Shown in pieces: positions 1 to 8,939 of a stretch of DNA of 64,000 nucleotides; the stretch's first letter is position 1, and every line of letters starts with the position of its first letter. The translations under genes were made by a program, and so were the position numbers. The DNA comes from Nitrospirota bacterium (lineage in GTDB: Bacteria > JACPQY01): NCBI GenBank assembly GCA_016180645.1, contig JACPAV010000002.1, forward strand, positions 300,628-364,627, in the 5' to 3' direction. Under the pieces are notes generated by a model. That model worked only from the letters and a program-made list of their open reading frames with translations. It ran no database searches and was not told the DNA's origin.

Positions 1-1734
1 GACGTCGAGAAGCGCGTCTTTCACCTTGTTGCGCGAAAGCTGCGGGATTCCGCCCACGGTGTTGAGAACCAAGGCCGCCGTGTCGTAGGCCAACGATTCG
101 ATGTCCCCCAAAGGCTGTCCATATTTCTGCTCAAAGAGGGTCGCGACGTTCCGGGCTTTTTCATACTCGGTCTCGGCGAAAAAGACGTCCACAAAGACGG
201 CTCCGTCCACATGTTCGCCGGCAATCTTGACCAGTTGGGGATAGTTCCATCCGCTCGGGCCCAGCAGTTGGGCGGTCTTGATCTCATAGAACGCCAGTTG
301 GGGTGCCAATAGCCCTACACTGTCGTAGTAATCCGGGACAAACAGCCCCGTCCTCTCCGGGGGGGGGGCGTCTTCCGGCAGGTCGGGGAATGCCTCGGCT
401 TTGATCTTCTCGATCGGCGCCTTGAAATCGGTGGACTTGGGCTCGTAGGCCGCTTCCGAAACGAGAACCCCGCCTTGGGCCGCCAGTTCCGCCTTGAAGA
501 GCGATTCCATATCCGTTCCGTAAGGCTCCAGCGGGAAGAGGATCGCAAACCGCTTCAGACCCAGGTTCTGCATGGCGTAGGTCACGAGGGCTCGGACTTG
601 TGCGGAAGCGGTGAGCGCGTGCCGGAATGCGTATTCACCCAGATCCGGCAATCCCTCGCGCGGGGCCATCAACATGATCGGAAGTTTTGCAGAGTCCGCC
701 AAAGGCCCCACGGCGGCCGCCGTCTTAGAAAGAAGAGGGCCGATGACCGACAGCACCTTTTCGTTCGCCGAGAAGGCTTTGAAGAGCGCCGCCGCCGCCT
801 CGGGGTCACCCTTTGTGTCCTGACAATCCACGTCCACATCCTTGATCTCGCTGGAAAGCGTGTCGAGCGCCAACTCGATGCCCCGCCGGGCGCGTTGACC
901 GTAGATCGACGGTTTTCCGGTGAGGGGAAGGAGGCAGCCGATTTTCCATTTCCCCTTTCCCAACACGGTCTTGATCTCTCCGAGCAGTTTCCGGGCTTCC
1001 TGTCCGTAGTCATCCTGGCGATCGGCGAGGGTCTCCAACAGGCTCCGCGCTTCCACGAATTCCGACTCCGCCCTCAGCGCGCGCGCGAGGGCCAGCGCCG
1101 CCATGGCGTCGAAGGGATAGACCGGCTTCAGTTCCACGATACCCCTCAATTCCTTTGGGTTGAGTTTCTGGGTGATCATCAAATCGACGCGCGAACGGAT
1201 TTCGCCGGCCTCGTCGTAATTCTGCGAGCCCTGAAGGTACTTGAGGTACCACTGGGTGCTTTCGAAGAATCGCCCCTGATCGAAATGACTTTCCGCGATG
1301 AGCGTCATCACGTGCTGCGCGAATCCCGCGTCGCCGGCAGGGTCGTAGGCTCTCGTGAACGCCTCGGCGGCCTCTTTGAAGTGGCTGAGCCCGCGTTCGA
1401 TCTGACCCAAATAGTAATGCGAGTAGCGCTGGATCTTGGAACTTTCGAAGGTTGTTCCGATCTCGAATTGCTTTCGGGCACGATCCAGATCTTTGAGTTT
1501 GTAGTAGCACTGACCCAGGCGATAGTGGGCGTTTGGGGCGCGCACGGAGGCCGGATACGTCTTCAAGAATTCTTCGAAACGCTGGGCGGCGGCGGTGAAA
1601 TCGCCCTCCTTGTAGGATGCCTCCCCGTCGTCGTAGAGGCGTATGCCCGCTTGAGGAACCGTTTCCTGTCCCCACGCCGTCGTAGTGAGCAGACCAAGGA
1701 AAAGGATCCCGAACCAATGCGCCGCGAAGGGCAT
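1..1734 (-). CDS. TPR plus periplasmic-binding-type protein (LivJ/LpoA-like), C-terminus cut by window edge
   Basis: The reading frame is open from an ATG at 1734 to the first base of the window (578 codons seen). The N-terminus (MPFAAHWFGILFLGLL, then AWGQ) looks like a Sec signal peptide. Residues about 24-255 are helical TPR-type repeats (for example YKEGDFTAAAQRFEEFLKTY). From about residue 262 (KWKIGCLLPLTG) a type 1 periplasmic-binding fold follows, with the branched-chain amino acid receptor style IGCLLPLTG, VIGPLLS and FAILFP strands. This TPR plus binding-fold layout is known in LpoA-type penicillin-binding-protein activators and in LivJ-like receptors. It begins 44 nt after dnaJ on the same strand, so it is probably the last gene of the chaperone operon. 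Substrate or partner is not known. Confidence 0.8.
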   Translation of the reverse strand, partial: MPFAAHWFGILFLGLLTTTAWGQETVPQAGIRLYDDGEASYKEGDFTAAAQRFEEFLKTYPASVRAPNAHYRLGQCYYKLKDLDRARKQFEIGTTFESSKIQRYSHYYLGQIERGLSHFKEAAEAFTRAYDPAGDAGFAQHVMTLIAESHFDQGRFFESTQWYLKYLQGSQNYDEAGEIRSRVDLMITQKLNPKELRGIVELKPVYPFDAMAALALARALRAESEFVEARSLLETLADRQDDYGQEARKLLGEIKTVLGKGKWKIGCLLPLTGKPSIYGQRARRGIELALDTLSSEIKDVDVDCQDTKGDPEAAAALFKAFSANEKVLSVIGPLLSKTAAAVGPLADSAKLPIMLMAPREGLPDLGEYAFRHALTASAQVRALVTYAMQNLGLKRFAILFPLEPYGTDMESLFKAELAAQGGVLVSEAAYEPKSTDFKAPIEKIKAEAFPDLPEDAPPPERTGLFVPDYYDSVGLLAPQLAFYEIKTAQLLGPSGWNYPQLVKIAGEHVDGAVFVDVFFAETEYEKARNVATLFEQKYGQPLGDIESLAYDTAALVLNTVGGIPQLSRNKVKDALLDV

Positions 1735-1778
1735 CCGTCGGCGATTCGAGAAGTCAGAATGGGCTCTTGCGAACCCGA

Positions 1779-2903
1779 TCACGACTTCCAGAACTTCCTC
1801 GCTTTTTCGAGGAAGCTTCGCCTCCGGGGGGCTTCCGAATCCTGGCTGACCCGTGCAAACTCCTCCAGGAGCCGCTTCTGCTCGCGCGAGAGACGATCGG
1901 GAACTTCGACAAAGATTCTGATCAAGAGGTCGCCGCGCCGCCCCGAACGAAGGTCCGGAATGCCACACCCCTTCACGCGCAGGGTATCGCCGGTCTGAGT
2001 TCCCGACGGGATCTCCATGGACTGCGGACCGTCCAAAGTGGGCACCTGCACTTTTCCTCCCAGTGCGGCGAGGGGGAAATCGATCGGCATATCGCACACC
2101 AGGTCGTTCTCGACGCGCTGGAAGAGGGGATGATTCTCCACGATGATCCGCACGTAAAGGTCCCCCGGCTGGGCGCCCTGGCGCCCCATGACTCCCTCGC
2201 CCCGATATCGAATCCGGGTGCCCGTATCCACCCCCGGCTGGATCTTGATTGAAACCTTCTTCTTCCGCGGAACCCGGCCCTCCCCGCGGCACGCCGTGCA
2301 GGGTTCCCGCACCACCTCTCCTTGCCCATGGCAGGAGGGACAGGTGCGTGCAATGGTGAAAAAGCCCTGTTGGATCTGCACGCGTCCCCGCCCACGGCAG
2401 GTCGAGCAGGTTTCCGGCCGCGTGCCGGGCCGGATTCCGTTCCCGCCGCATGCGTCGCATGGACCGTAGATGGAGAGTTCCGTCTCCCGCTCCCCGCCAC
2501 GCACGGCCTCTTCGAGAGTGACGATCAGTTCGAGCTCGAGATCCGCGCCTTTCTCCTCGCGGCGCGAGCCTCCCCGCCGCGCCCGCCGGCCGCCGAAAAT
2601 GTCTCCGAAGAAATCTTCAAAGATGTCCTCGAACAGGCCTCCGCCGAAATCGACACCGGCGGCTCCTCCCGCCGCCCCTCGAAGGCCGGCCCGGCCGTAC
2701 TGATCGTACACGGCCCGCCTCTCAGGATCACGGAGCACTTCGTAGGCCTCGTTGACTTCCTTGAAGCGCTCCTCGGCCTGTTTGTTGCCCTGGTTCTTGT
2801 CGGGATGATGCTCCATCGCCATTCGGCGGAAGGCTTTCTTGAGATCGTCCGCCGAGGCGTTCCGCGGGACGCCGAGAATTTCGTAAAAATCCCGTTCAGC
2901 CAT
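1779..2903 (-). CDS. dnaJ: Chaperone DnaJ (Hsp40)
   Basis: This is a 374-residue co-chaperone that stimulates DnaK ATPase and delivers unfolded clients. The J domain is at residues 1-70 with the HPD signature (HHPDKNQ). A Gly/Phe-rich linker follows ([17 protein letters not shown]). Four zinc-binding repeats are complete: [24 protein letters not shown] and CTACRGEG. The substrate-binding beta domains complete a type I DnaJ. The gene starts 44 nt after dnaK. The usual length is 370-380, so the protein looks whole. Confidence 0.97.
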   Translation of the reverse strand: MAERDFYEILGVPRNASADDLKKAFRRMAMEHHPDKNQGNKQAEERFKEVNEAYEVLRDPERRAVYDQYGRAGLRGAAGGAAGVDFGGGLFEDIFEDFFGDIFGGRRARRGGSRREEKGADLELELIVTLEEAVRGGERETELSIYGPCDACGGNGIRPGTRPETCSTCRGRGRVQIQQGFFTIARTCPSCHGQGEVVREPCTACRGEGRVPRKKKVSIKIQPGVDTGTRIRYRGEGVMGRQGAQPGDLYVRIIVENHPLFQRVENDLVCDMPIDFPLAALGGKVQVPTLDGPQSMEIPSGTQTGDTLRVKGCGIPDLRSGRRGDLLIRIFVEVPDRLSREQKRLLEEFARVSQDSEAPRRRSFLEKARKFWKS

Positions 2904-2947
2904 GGTTGGTCCGAGGGAATGTCCGCCGGGAAGTCACCCGGATCACA

Positions 2948-4759
2948 CTATCCGGGGCTTGTCTCGTAAAGCTTGCTGGCGAAAGTATTCACAAGGGACG
3001 TGAGCATTCGGGAGAGCTCCCTCACCTGCGCCAGGTCATCTTTCTCCATCGCCGTCTCCAGCAGGTCGACCGTTTTTTCCAGGTCTCCACGGGTCGTCTC
3101 ATCCAATTTGTCCGTGTAGTCCGCCAGAATCTTGTTCGCCCCGTAGAGAATGCTTTCCGCAAGGTTCCGAGCCTCGGCGGCCTCGCGCTTCTCCCGGTCG
3201 GTTTGCGCGTGATCCTCCGCTTCCTTCTGGAGCCGCTCGACTTCGCCACGCCCCAATCCCCCGAAACTTTTCACCTGGATGGCCTGCTCCTGGCCCGTCC
3301 CGAGGTCTCTCGCGGTCACCCGGACCAGTCCGTCCGCGTCAATTTCGAATTGCACCTCAATTTGGGGAACGCCGCGCGGAGAGGGCGGGATGCCGATGAG
3401 CTGGAATTTGCCGAGGCTGAGGTTGTCCTCCGCCATTTCGCGCTCGCCCTGGAGAACGTTCACCTCCACCATGGGCTGCTGGTCATAGGCCGTGGTGAAA
3501 ATCCGCGAGCGTTTGATGGGAATGGTGGTGTTCCGATCGATGATCTTGGTGAAAATCCCTCCCCCCGTTTCGATTCCCAGGGAGAGAGGGGTCACATCAA
3601 GCAGCAGTATTTTTTCGAGCGCACCGGAGATGATTCCCGCCTGAATGGCCGCGCCAATGGCCACGGCCTCGTCCGGATTGATGTCCCCCCGGGGCGGTTT
3701 CTGGAAGACCTGCTCGGCCAGCCGGCGGACGGCGGGCATGCGCGTCATCCCGCCGACGAGCAGCACCGCATCGATACTCTTGGGTGTCAATTTCGCATCG
3801 GACATGGCCCGCTGGCAGAAGGGCGCGAGCCGTTGCACAAGACCGTCGACCAGTTTCTCCATGTCCGCCCGGGCGAATCGAAATTGGATCGAGTGGGAAT
3901 GGCCGCCGCCCGTGGTCAGGAAGGGGATCGAAACAAGCGTTTCCGATGAGAAGGAGAGCTCGTGCTTGGCATTTTCAGCCGCTTCTTTCAAGCGCTGGAA
4001 GACGAAGGGATCCTTCGGCAGTTTCATGTTGAGGGTCCCTTCGCACACGCCGATGAAATGCTTGAGAATTTCCTGGTCGAAATCCTCGCCGCCGAGGAAG
4101 GTGTCCCCGCAGGTGGAGAGCACGTGGAAAATGCCCTTTTTCACTTCCAGCATGGAGATATCGAACGTTCCTCCACCGAGATCGAACACGGCCACCGTGC
4201 CTGTGTCGGCTTTGTCGATACCGTAGGCCAGCGCCGCGGCGGTGGGTTCATTGATGATGCGAACGACATTCAGTCCGGCGATCTCGCCGGCATCTTTAGT
4301 GGCTTGACGCTGGCGATCGTCGAAATAGGCCGGCACGGTCACGACCGCGTCCTTGACTTCACCGCTCGTGTGCCGCTCGGCGGCCTGCCGCAACTTGGCA
4401 AGAATTTTGGACGAGATTTCCGGCGGGCTAAACTTGCGGCCGTCCAGTTGGACCCACGCGTCCCGGCTGTCCCCCTCCACAATGTCGTACGGGTAATGCG
4501 ATCGCGCCTGTTGGACCACGTCGGAGAAGTAGCTTCTCCCCATCAGCCGTTTCACCGCAAAAACGGAGGATTTGGGGTTGACCACCATCTGCCGCTTGGC
4601 CGGATGGCCCACGAGGAGTTCGCTGTTCTGACCGAACGCAACGACCGATGGCGTGGTGCGCGTTCCCTCCTGATTGACGACCACCACCGGACGACCTCCC
4701 TCGATCACCGCGCAGCACGAATTCGTCGTGCCGAGGTCGATCCCGATGGTCGGCGGCAT
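2948..4759 (-). CDS. dnaK: Chaperone DnaK (Hsp70)
   Basis: The Hsp70 ATPase is 603 residues. The N-terminal phosphate loop GIDLGTTNSCCAV, the connector region and the motifs AVFDLGGGTFDIS and LVGGMTRMPAVR are present, followed by a substrate-binding domain (LLDVTPLSLGIETGGG) and a helical lid. It ends about 30-35 residues earlier than a typical DnaK of about 638 and lacks the acidic disordered tail with EEV-type ending. The core domains seem intact, so this is probably a natural short form. It begins 4 nt after the grpE stop, so the two are translationally linked. Confidence 0.97.
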   Translation of the reverse strand: MPPTIGIDLGTTNSCCAVIEGGRPVVVVNQEGTRTTPSVVAFGQNSELLVGHPAKRQMVVNPKSSVFAVKRLMGRSYFSDVVQQARSHYPYDIVEGDSRDAWVQLDGRKFSPPEISSKILAKLRQAAERHTSGEVKDAVVTVPAYFDDRQRQATKDAGEIAGLNVVRIINEPTAAALAYGIDKADTGTVAVFDLGGGTFDISMLEVKKGIFHVLSTCGDTFLGGEDFDQEILKHFIGVCEGTLNMKLPKDPFVFQRLKEAAENAKHELSFSSETLVSIPFLTTGGGHSHSIQFRFARADMEKLVDGLVQRLAPFCQRAMSDAKLTPKSIDAVLLVGGMTRMPAVRRLAEQVFQKPPRGDINPDEAVAIGAAIQAGIISGALEKILLLDVTPLSLGIETGGGIFTKIIDRNTTIPIKRSRIFTTAYDQQPMVEVNVLQGEREMAEDNLSLGKFQLIGIPPSPRGVPQIEVQFEIDADGLVRVTARDLGTGQEQAIQVKSFGGLGRGEVERLQKEAEDHAQTDREKREAAEARNLAESILYGANKILADYTDKLDETTRGDLEKTVDLLETAMEKDDLAQVRELSRMLTSLVNTFASKLYETSPG

Positions 4760-4763
4760 GGCG

Positions 4764-5417
4764 TCAGCCGCCTGATTCGGACTTCTTGGCCGAACCAGGG
4801 ACCGCGATTGTCACGAGCGCCGGACGCACCAGCTTCCGATCCAAGACATAACCGCGCTGGTGCTCCCCGATCACCTGATTGCGCCCGTCTTCCTTTTCCA
4901 CTTTCGAAATCGCCTCATGAAAATTGGGATCGAACGCCGCGCCCACGGCCTCCACGGGCTCGACGCCGAATTTCTTCATCGCCGCCATCAGGCCCTTGTG
5001 TGTCATTTCCACGCCGTTGAAAAGCGGGCTGTCTTCTTTTCGCTCCCTTGCGTGCTGCAGGGCGTATTCGAGGTTATCGATGCTCGGAAGAATTTCCCGG
5101 ATCAGCGCTTCCTTGGCCTGGCGGATGTAGTCTTCGCGTTCCCGGACGAGGCGCTTTTTCAGATTCTCGAAATCCGCCTGGAGATGGATGAGCTGGTTGT
5201 ACGTCGCCTTCGCGTCCTTTCGTGCCGCCTTCAGCTCCATGCGGAGTTCCTTGCGGGACAGTTTCCGCTTCGCCGGGATTTCCGCCTTGGCTTCGGCGGC
5301 TTGACCCGCAGCCGAAGGGGCGACGGCACCTCCACCGTTGTTGGGCACGACAGAATCCTTCGACCCTTCCGTGCCTTCCGTTTCATCCGACTTTTTCGAC
5401 GTTTCGCTGTCCATCAT
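4764..5417 (-). CDS. grpE: Nucleotide exchange factor GrpE
   Basis: GrpE releases ADP from DnaK. A charged low-complexity head (residues 1-60) is followed by a long coiled coil (QLIHLQADFENLKKRLVRER) and the C-terminal beta domain (GVEPVEAVGAAFDPNFHEAI, then GYVLDRKLVRPALVTI), the family signature. I chose the ATG at 5417 (protein MMDSETSKK..., 217 residues). A TTG at 5453 would add 12 residues, but that would put the start inside the likely promoter. No hrcA precedes it and no CIRCE inverted repeat was found. Confidence 0.93.
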   Translation of the reverse strand: MMDSETSKKSDETEGTEGSKDSVVPNNGGGAVAPSAAGQAAEAKAEIPAKRKLSRKELRMELKAARKDAKATYNQLIHLQADFENLKKRLVREREDYIRQAKEALIREILPSIDNLEYALQHARERKEDSPLFNGVEMTHKGLMAAMKKFGVEPVEAVGAAFDPNFHEAISKVEKEDGRNQVIGEHQRGYVLDRKLVRPALVTIAVPGSAKKSESGG

Positions 5418-5431
5418 GACAAGAATTTGGG

Positions 5432-5460
5432 ATGTTATCGTTTCGCCGGACAAACTTCAA
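5432..5460 (-). promoter_or_regulatory. Candidate sigma-70 promoter of grpE-dnaK-dnaJ
   Basis: On the minus strand TTGAAG (5460-5455) and TAACAT (5437-5432) are separated by exactly 17 nt. The -10 box ends 14 nt before the ATG at 5417, implying a very short leader. Both boxes match the consensus at 4 of 6 positions. No sigma-32 type site (CTTGAA with CCCCAT at proper spacing) was found. Confidence 0.35.
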
Positions 5461-5596
5461 TCGCGCGAGCGGTGACCTTGAGGCAACACGGCATCCCGGT
5501 AACTGCGGGAACCCCCGAAGATCGACCAGTTTGCCTCTTCCATGCGATCCCTTCAGAATAGCCGAATGATCCTATTGGATCACAACTGAGGAAGTC

Positions 5597-5923
5597 GTGA
5601 AGCTCCCACCAGATACCATTATTGCTCCGCAAAAGCTGACGGGCTACTTGCTTTGTCCGCGAGTGGACGACGACAAATCGCGGTTCCTTGCCTTGGCCGG
5701 ATACACCATCGAAAACGCCGACCGATTGATGAAGGACCTCCGGGAAAAGATTCTTCCCTTGGACGCCGAGCTGTTCGATAGAACCGAGTATGGCACGAAG
5801 TACCGGATTCGCGGCTCACTGGCGGGTCCGAATGGCCGTGTCCTCCGTGTTGTCACGATTTGGATGATGGAAGAAGCGACAAGTCAGACAAAGTTTGTTA
5901 CGCTGATACCGGACAGCCAATGA
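5597..5923 (+). CDS. DUF6883-family small protein, copy 1 of 2
   Basis: The product is 108 residues starting at GTG (MKLPPDTIIAPQKLTGYLL), with GAGGAAG just upstream as ribosome binding site. It is a clear paralogue of the protein at 20267-20599: shared blocks include KLP.DT.IAP, LAGY/AAGY, DLR..ILPL, GPNG and TKFVTLIPD. I recognise it as DUF6883, a family also met as a domain in polymorphic toxins. Its stop overlaps the next gene's start (ATGA). The gene pair is therefore a bicistron that recurs twice in this window, an arrangement suggestive of a toxin-antitoxin or similar two-part module. The function is unproven. Confidence 0.75.
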   Translation: MKLPPDTIIAPQKLTGYLLCPRVDDDKSRFLALAGYTIENADRLMKDLREKILPLDAELFDRTEYGTKYRIRGSLAGPNGRVLRVVTIWMMEEATSQTKFVTLIPDSQ

Positions 5924-6162
5924 AATACGAATTGTTCACGAGAGTCGCCTTGAGAGAAGACCTGCCGGATCACGGTCTCCGGCGCGGCGACGTCGCAACC
6001 TTGGTCGAACACCACCCCGGCCGAGCCGGCCAGGAGTCAGGCTACAGCCTCGAAGTGTTCAACGCCGTCGGCGACACCGTGGCGGTTGTTACCGTGCGTG
6101 AATCACAGGTCGAGCCGCTGACCGCCAACGAACTCCTGCACGTCCGCCCGCTCGCCGCATAA
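5920..6162 (+). CDS. DUF4926-family small protein, copy 1 of 2
   Basis: The product is 80 residues, MKYELFTRVALREDL, with the DUF4926 core HGLRRGDVATLVEHH, then YSLEVFNAVGDTVAVVTV and the tail LLHVRPLAA. The start ATG at 5920 overlaps the upstream TGA by 4 nt; a longer reading upstream from 5860 would run inside the DUF6883 gene and is unlikely. The small all-beta (SH3-like) look of the family fits a binding partner or antitoxin for DUF6883. The paralogue at 20596-20838 shares GLRRGD, EVFNAVGDT.AV and VRPLAA. Confidence 0.75.
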   Translation: MKYELFTRVALREDLPDHGLRRGDVATLVEHHPGRAGQESGYSLEVFNAVGDTVAVVTVRESQVEPLTANELLHVRPLAA

Positions 6163-6231
6163 TTCCGTCCGACTCCCCCTGCCCCCGGCCCCGCCGTCAA
6201 CCTCAAAACTCCGCGCAAGCCTCGTCCAAAG

Positions 6232-6255
6232 GTGTCAACCCCTGTGCCTGACCCC
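6232..6255. repeat. 24-bp interspersed repeat (GTGTCAACCCC type)
   Basis: This copy begins GTGTCAACCCC and ends GCCTGACCCC. Related copies are at 6907-6930, 20896-20919, 21704-21726 and 21794-21817. It follows the DUF4926 gene, as does the copy at 20896. The sequence type resembles REP elements mobilised by RAYT transposases, but no such transposase is in the window. Confidence 0.6.
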
Positions 6256-6276
6256 AGCGCCCCCAGACGCAATTTC

Positions 6277-6390
6277 ATGTACGGTCAAGAGTGGCAGGGC
6301 CGGCTATTCGCCACGAAGCAGGTCGAAGCGTATGCGGTTCAACAGGATGAGGGTTGGCTGGTCGTCACGGTCGAGGTAAAGTATTTCTGA
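6277..6390 (+). pseudogene. Remnant of a small toxin-like gene (DUF4258-like C-terminus)
   Basis: A 37-codon frame (MYGQEWQGRLFATKQVEAYA, ending WLVVTVEVKYF) ends 5 nt before the DUF2283 gene. The ending recalls the C-terminal strand of small DUF4258-type proteins that normally precede DUF2283 antitoxins. The first half of such a protein is missing, and a REP-like repeat (6232-6255) lies just upstream at the break. I infer that it is a truncated toxin. The family call is tentative. Confidence 0.4.
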
Positions 6391-6395
6391 CCAGA

Positions 6396-6635
6396 ATGAA
6401 GATTCAATTTGATTCACGGCAGAACATCGCATACATCGGCCTTCGAGAGAAGCCCGCGCAAGTCCAAACGATCAAGATCAGCGATGAACTGAACGTCGAT
6501 CTGGCGCCGGATGGCACGATCTACGGGATCGAACTGTTGAACGCAAACGAACAACTGCTCTCGCTGGGCAATGGGCAACTGGTCTTCGAGGACCAGTCGA
6601 CCGGGAATGCCGTCGGCCTGATGCTCCCTCGCTAG
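6396..6635 (+). CDS. DUF2283-family protein (probable antitoxin)
   Basis: The product is 79 residues: MKIQFDSRQNIAYIGLRE, then KISDELNVDLAPDGTIYGIE and LLNANEQL, the typical DUF2283 pattern of a short beta-rich protein. I start at the ATG 6396; an upstream in-frame start at 6354 would overlap the broken upstream gene. DUF2283 proteins usually form the second gene of a toxin-antitoxin pair, which fits the remnant 5 nt upstream. This antitoxin gene is intact while its toxin is broken. Confidence 0.7.
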   Translation: MKIQFDSRQNIAYIGLREKPAQVQTIKISDELNVDLAPDGTIYGIELLNANEQLLSLGNGQLVFEDQSTGNAVGLMLPR

Positions 6636-6810
6636 TCACCGTTCAAGCGGCTCAGGTACGGATCCAGTTCGAAGAGGGGGCCGATGCGAACGTCCTCCCC
6701 ACCGCATATCTCGTACCGCTACGTGAGAACAAAGTGCTTTGCGGTCGAGCGTGAGGCGAGCCGCACTCGCATCATCTGCCGCCGGCCATGGAGGGACGGC
6801 ATGACGAGGG

Positions 6811-6930
6811 AAGTGCGTCCGTCCGCTGGCTGCCTGAGATCGTCGGATTCCACCTGCCTCCGGCTCCGCCCTCACCTTCAAGACTCCGCGCAAGCCTCGC
6901 CCGAATGTGTCAACCCCCATGCCCGACCCC
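6811..6930 (+). pseudogene. Tail of a third DUF4926 gene plus its downstream repeat
   Basis: Codons 6814-6837 read CVRPLAA and stop, the same ending as the intact DUF4926 proteins. The following 45 bases align with the sequence after the stop at 20838 (ATCGTC, GATTCC, GCCTC), and the 24-bp repeat (6907-6930) follows as in the other copies. Nothing of the upstream coding part is recognisable in 6636-6810, which otherwise shows no supported gene. Confidence 0.5.
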
Positions 6931-7007
6931 GGCACCCTTAGCCCCATCGATTCTTGCATTAGATGTCAACACCGATTCCTTGCCTATGCAATCCGTTGGC
7001 CACCGCG

Positions 7008-8681
7008 CTATTCCTTCTTTCTGCCAGATGGGGCACTCTCATGAATGTATTCGGCCCTATGCGCTCCCCACCAGACCTTCCAATGGTTGATGATCTTCGA
7101 CAACGACTCACCCGACCATTCACGTCCCGACAGCATGGATAGGCGGGGATCTTCGAAGTAGGCCAGCGTGTCACTGTCCTTCGGGAGGGTAAACTCGGCA
7201 CCCTCAGGGTTGATGAAAGTGTGGGTGGCGCGTTCAAGCGCCTCAACAACGTCATTGCGGTCCCACTCATTCAAATCCTGGCGATCAAGCGCATTCATGA
7301 GATGCGGGGTGGCCGCCGTCCCCAAGATAACCGGTAACAACAGTGCCTCGTCTCCCAAGCGAGGTTTCTTTTCCAGCCGCTGGACCAGAAAGTCTCCAAC
7401 CTTCGCATCACCCCGGAAGTATTTGAGGGAATCCAGCGCTCCAGAAAACGCCCTGGCACCCCCCGGCTCTCCAATCTTTGAAAGGAGAAAGTCCCGCCAA
7501 TCCAAGTCACTCCCCCTCCCCGGCCCGCTGAATCCGCGAACGATGCAATCAAAATGCACACCATACGGCACCGGCGATTTCAGCAACTCCTCTCGGAGCG
7601 ACTTGAAGTTCTGCATCCTGCTAGCGAGGAATTCCATCTCCTCGCAACCCCACCTGCTTGGAGGCATGGAACGAACATAGCGCTCCACAAAGTTTGGTCT
7701 GAATCGAGACAGTGGGGAAAAGAATTGCGCATAGAATGAATCACCGATCAATTCGTCCGCTGCTCCCCGTGGAAGGAAAGATATCAGGCTCTTGTACGTC
7801 GCGTCACACGTCGTTTCCCGCATGGGCGGCTTCTTGTCGGGCTGCGGGACATAGTGCCTCCAGGTCTCAGCCTGGAAGTCGAGCCGGGAAAGTCCCAAGT
7901 CCGTTGCCACCCACAGAGCGCCACTGTCCGCCAAGATGTCATGAACAATGAATCCGCACGGGCCGCTTTCGGTGCCTGCGAATGTCTGAACCTGATCCTT
8001 CTCCCAGTCGTATCTTACGAGGCCATGCGTTGGCTCGGCCCCGAGGCACTCGCAGCCTCTCTCCGTGCCGAACCAAAGACTTTTTCCATCGTAGGCGAGA
8101 TGCGAGGCACCAGAGTCCATCAGAACACTTGGTCGGCGGATCTCCAACTTCCCAGTCTTCGGTAGGAATCTGCCGATTCCGCCTACGAGGCCCCCGCCTT
8201 CACACACAGTTGATCCCATGACGAACCAAACATCATCTCCCACTTCCACGCAGGATGATGGCGACTGCGCAACCTCATCCACATCTTGGTACTGGTAGTG
8301 GGGATTGATTTCCGCAGCCCGCTCCTTCGAGATCGGAAGTTCCGGAAGCGTGACCTCACATCCACGTTCGTACTTGAAGCATTCGCTCCCTGAGCACTTG
8401 AGATCGGGCTGTCGTGCCCAATCCTTTCCCTCATGAAGCTGGAGGACCAAGATGGAGGCCCGTTCCACGTAAACTCGCGGGTCTCCTGTGCGCGCGAACT
8501 TGCCGCCCAGAAAGACCTCCAATCCGTTTTCACCCTTCTCCAGATGCCAAACTGCCGGATAGTACTTCTCATCAGAGCAAACGAACGCCGCGAAGCTTGT
8601 TGAAGCCGGGACAACATACGCCCCAAACACGGCTACGATCAGAAAAACCTTATGCCCGAAGAGGTGATTGAGCTTGCCCAT
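7008..8681 (-). CDS. Secreted protein, beta-propeller-like N-terminal half, function unknown
   Basis: This is a 557-residue protein with a Sec-type signal (KVFLIVAVFGAYVVPASTSFA). Residues about 130-270 contain short repeated strands such as DDVWFVMGSTVCEGGG, KSLWFGTERGCECLG and GALWVATDLGLSRLD. The xLWxATxxGLxR pattern resembles the propeller blades of two-component-regulator sensor proteins. The C-terminal half is helical with no motif I know. It has many cysteines, in keeping with an exported protein. The gene stands alone, between the repeat-rich 6.6-7.0 kb and 8.7-9.2 kb gaps, and is less GC-rich than the core genes, which hints at acquisition. I do not recognise a function. Confidence 0.7.
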   Translation of the reverse strand: MGKLNHLFGHKVFLIVAVFGAYVVPASTSFAAFVCSDEKYYPAVWHLEKGENGLEVFLGGKFARTGDPRVYVERASILVLQLHEGKDWARQPDLKCSGSECFKYERGCEVTLPELPISKERAAEINPHYQYQDVDEVAQSPSSCVEVGDDVWFVMGSTVCEGGGLVGGIGRFLPKTGKLEIRRPSVLMDSGASHLAYDGKSLWFGTERGCECLGAEPTHGLVRYDWEKDQVQTFAGTESGPCGFIVHDILADSGALWVATDLGLSRLDFQAETWRHYVPQPDKKPPMRETTCDATYKSLISFLPRGAADELIGDSFYAQFFSPLSRFRPNFVERYVRSMPPSRWGCEEMEFLASRMQNFKSLREELLKSPVPYGVHFDCIVRGFSGPGRGSDLDWRDFLLSKIGEPGGARAFSGALDSLKYFRGDAKVGDFLVQRLEKKPRLGDEALLLPVILGTAATPHLMNALDRQDLNEWDRNDVVEALERATHTFINPEGAEFTLPKDSDTLAYFEDPRLSMLSGREWSGESLSKIINHWKVWWGAHRAEYIHESAPSGRKKE

Positions 8682-8939
8682 GTGATCCCCAGACCTTGAC
8701 TACGGCTTGCGGCTCGCGCTCTTGCAACGCAGCTGTCGCAACATGGCCCATTCAGTGTAGTCCCCTTCACAAGAACCAACAAGGGCTGGCCTGTCTACAA
8801 GCCATGTCGCCCCAGTGCCTTGGTGATGGTCCGATCCGCAACCCTGTTGAAAGCCAGCGAACGAGGGCTAAGGTGTCGGTTTTGCAGATTGAGTTGTGCT
8901 TTCATTCTACCGATGGGAGACGTCTTTACAAAGGTGCGG

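Noticed and set aside
475-1998. A 507-codon plus-strand open frame opposite the TPR/periplasmic-binding gene
   Set aside because: It is an antisense shadow: its residues have no family resemblance and are Arg/Leu/Phe-rich in the way of mirrored GC-rich genes. The minus-strand frame has a signal peptide, TPRs and a binding-fold pattern.
5418-5600. CIRCE element or hrcA near grpE
   Set aside because: No TTAGCACTC-type inverted repeat and no hrcA frame was found in the gap.
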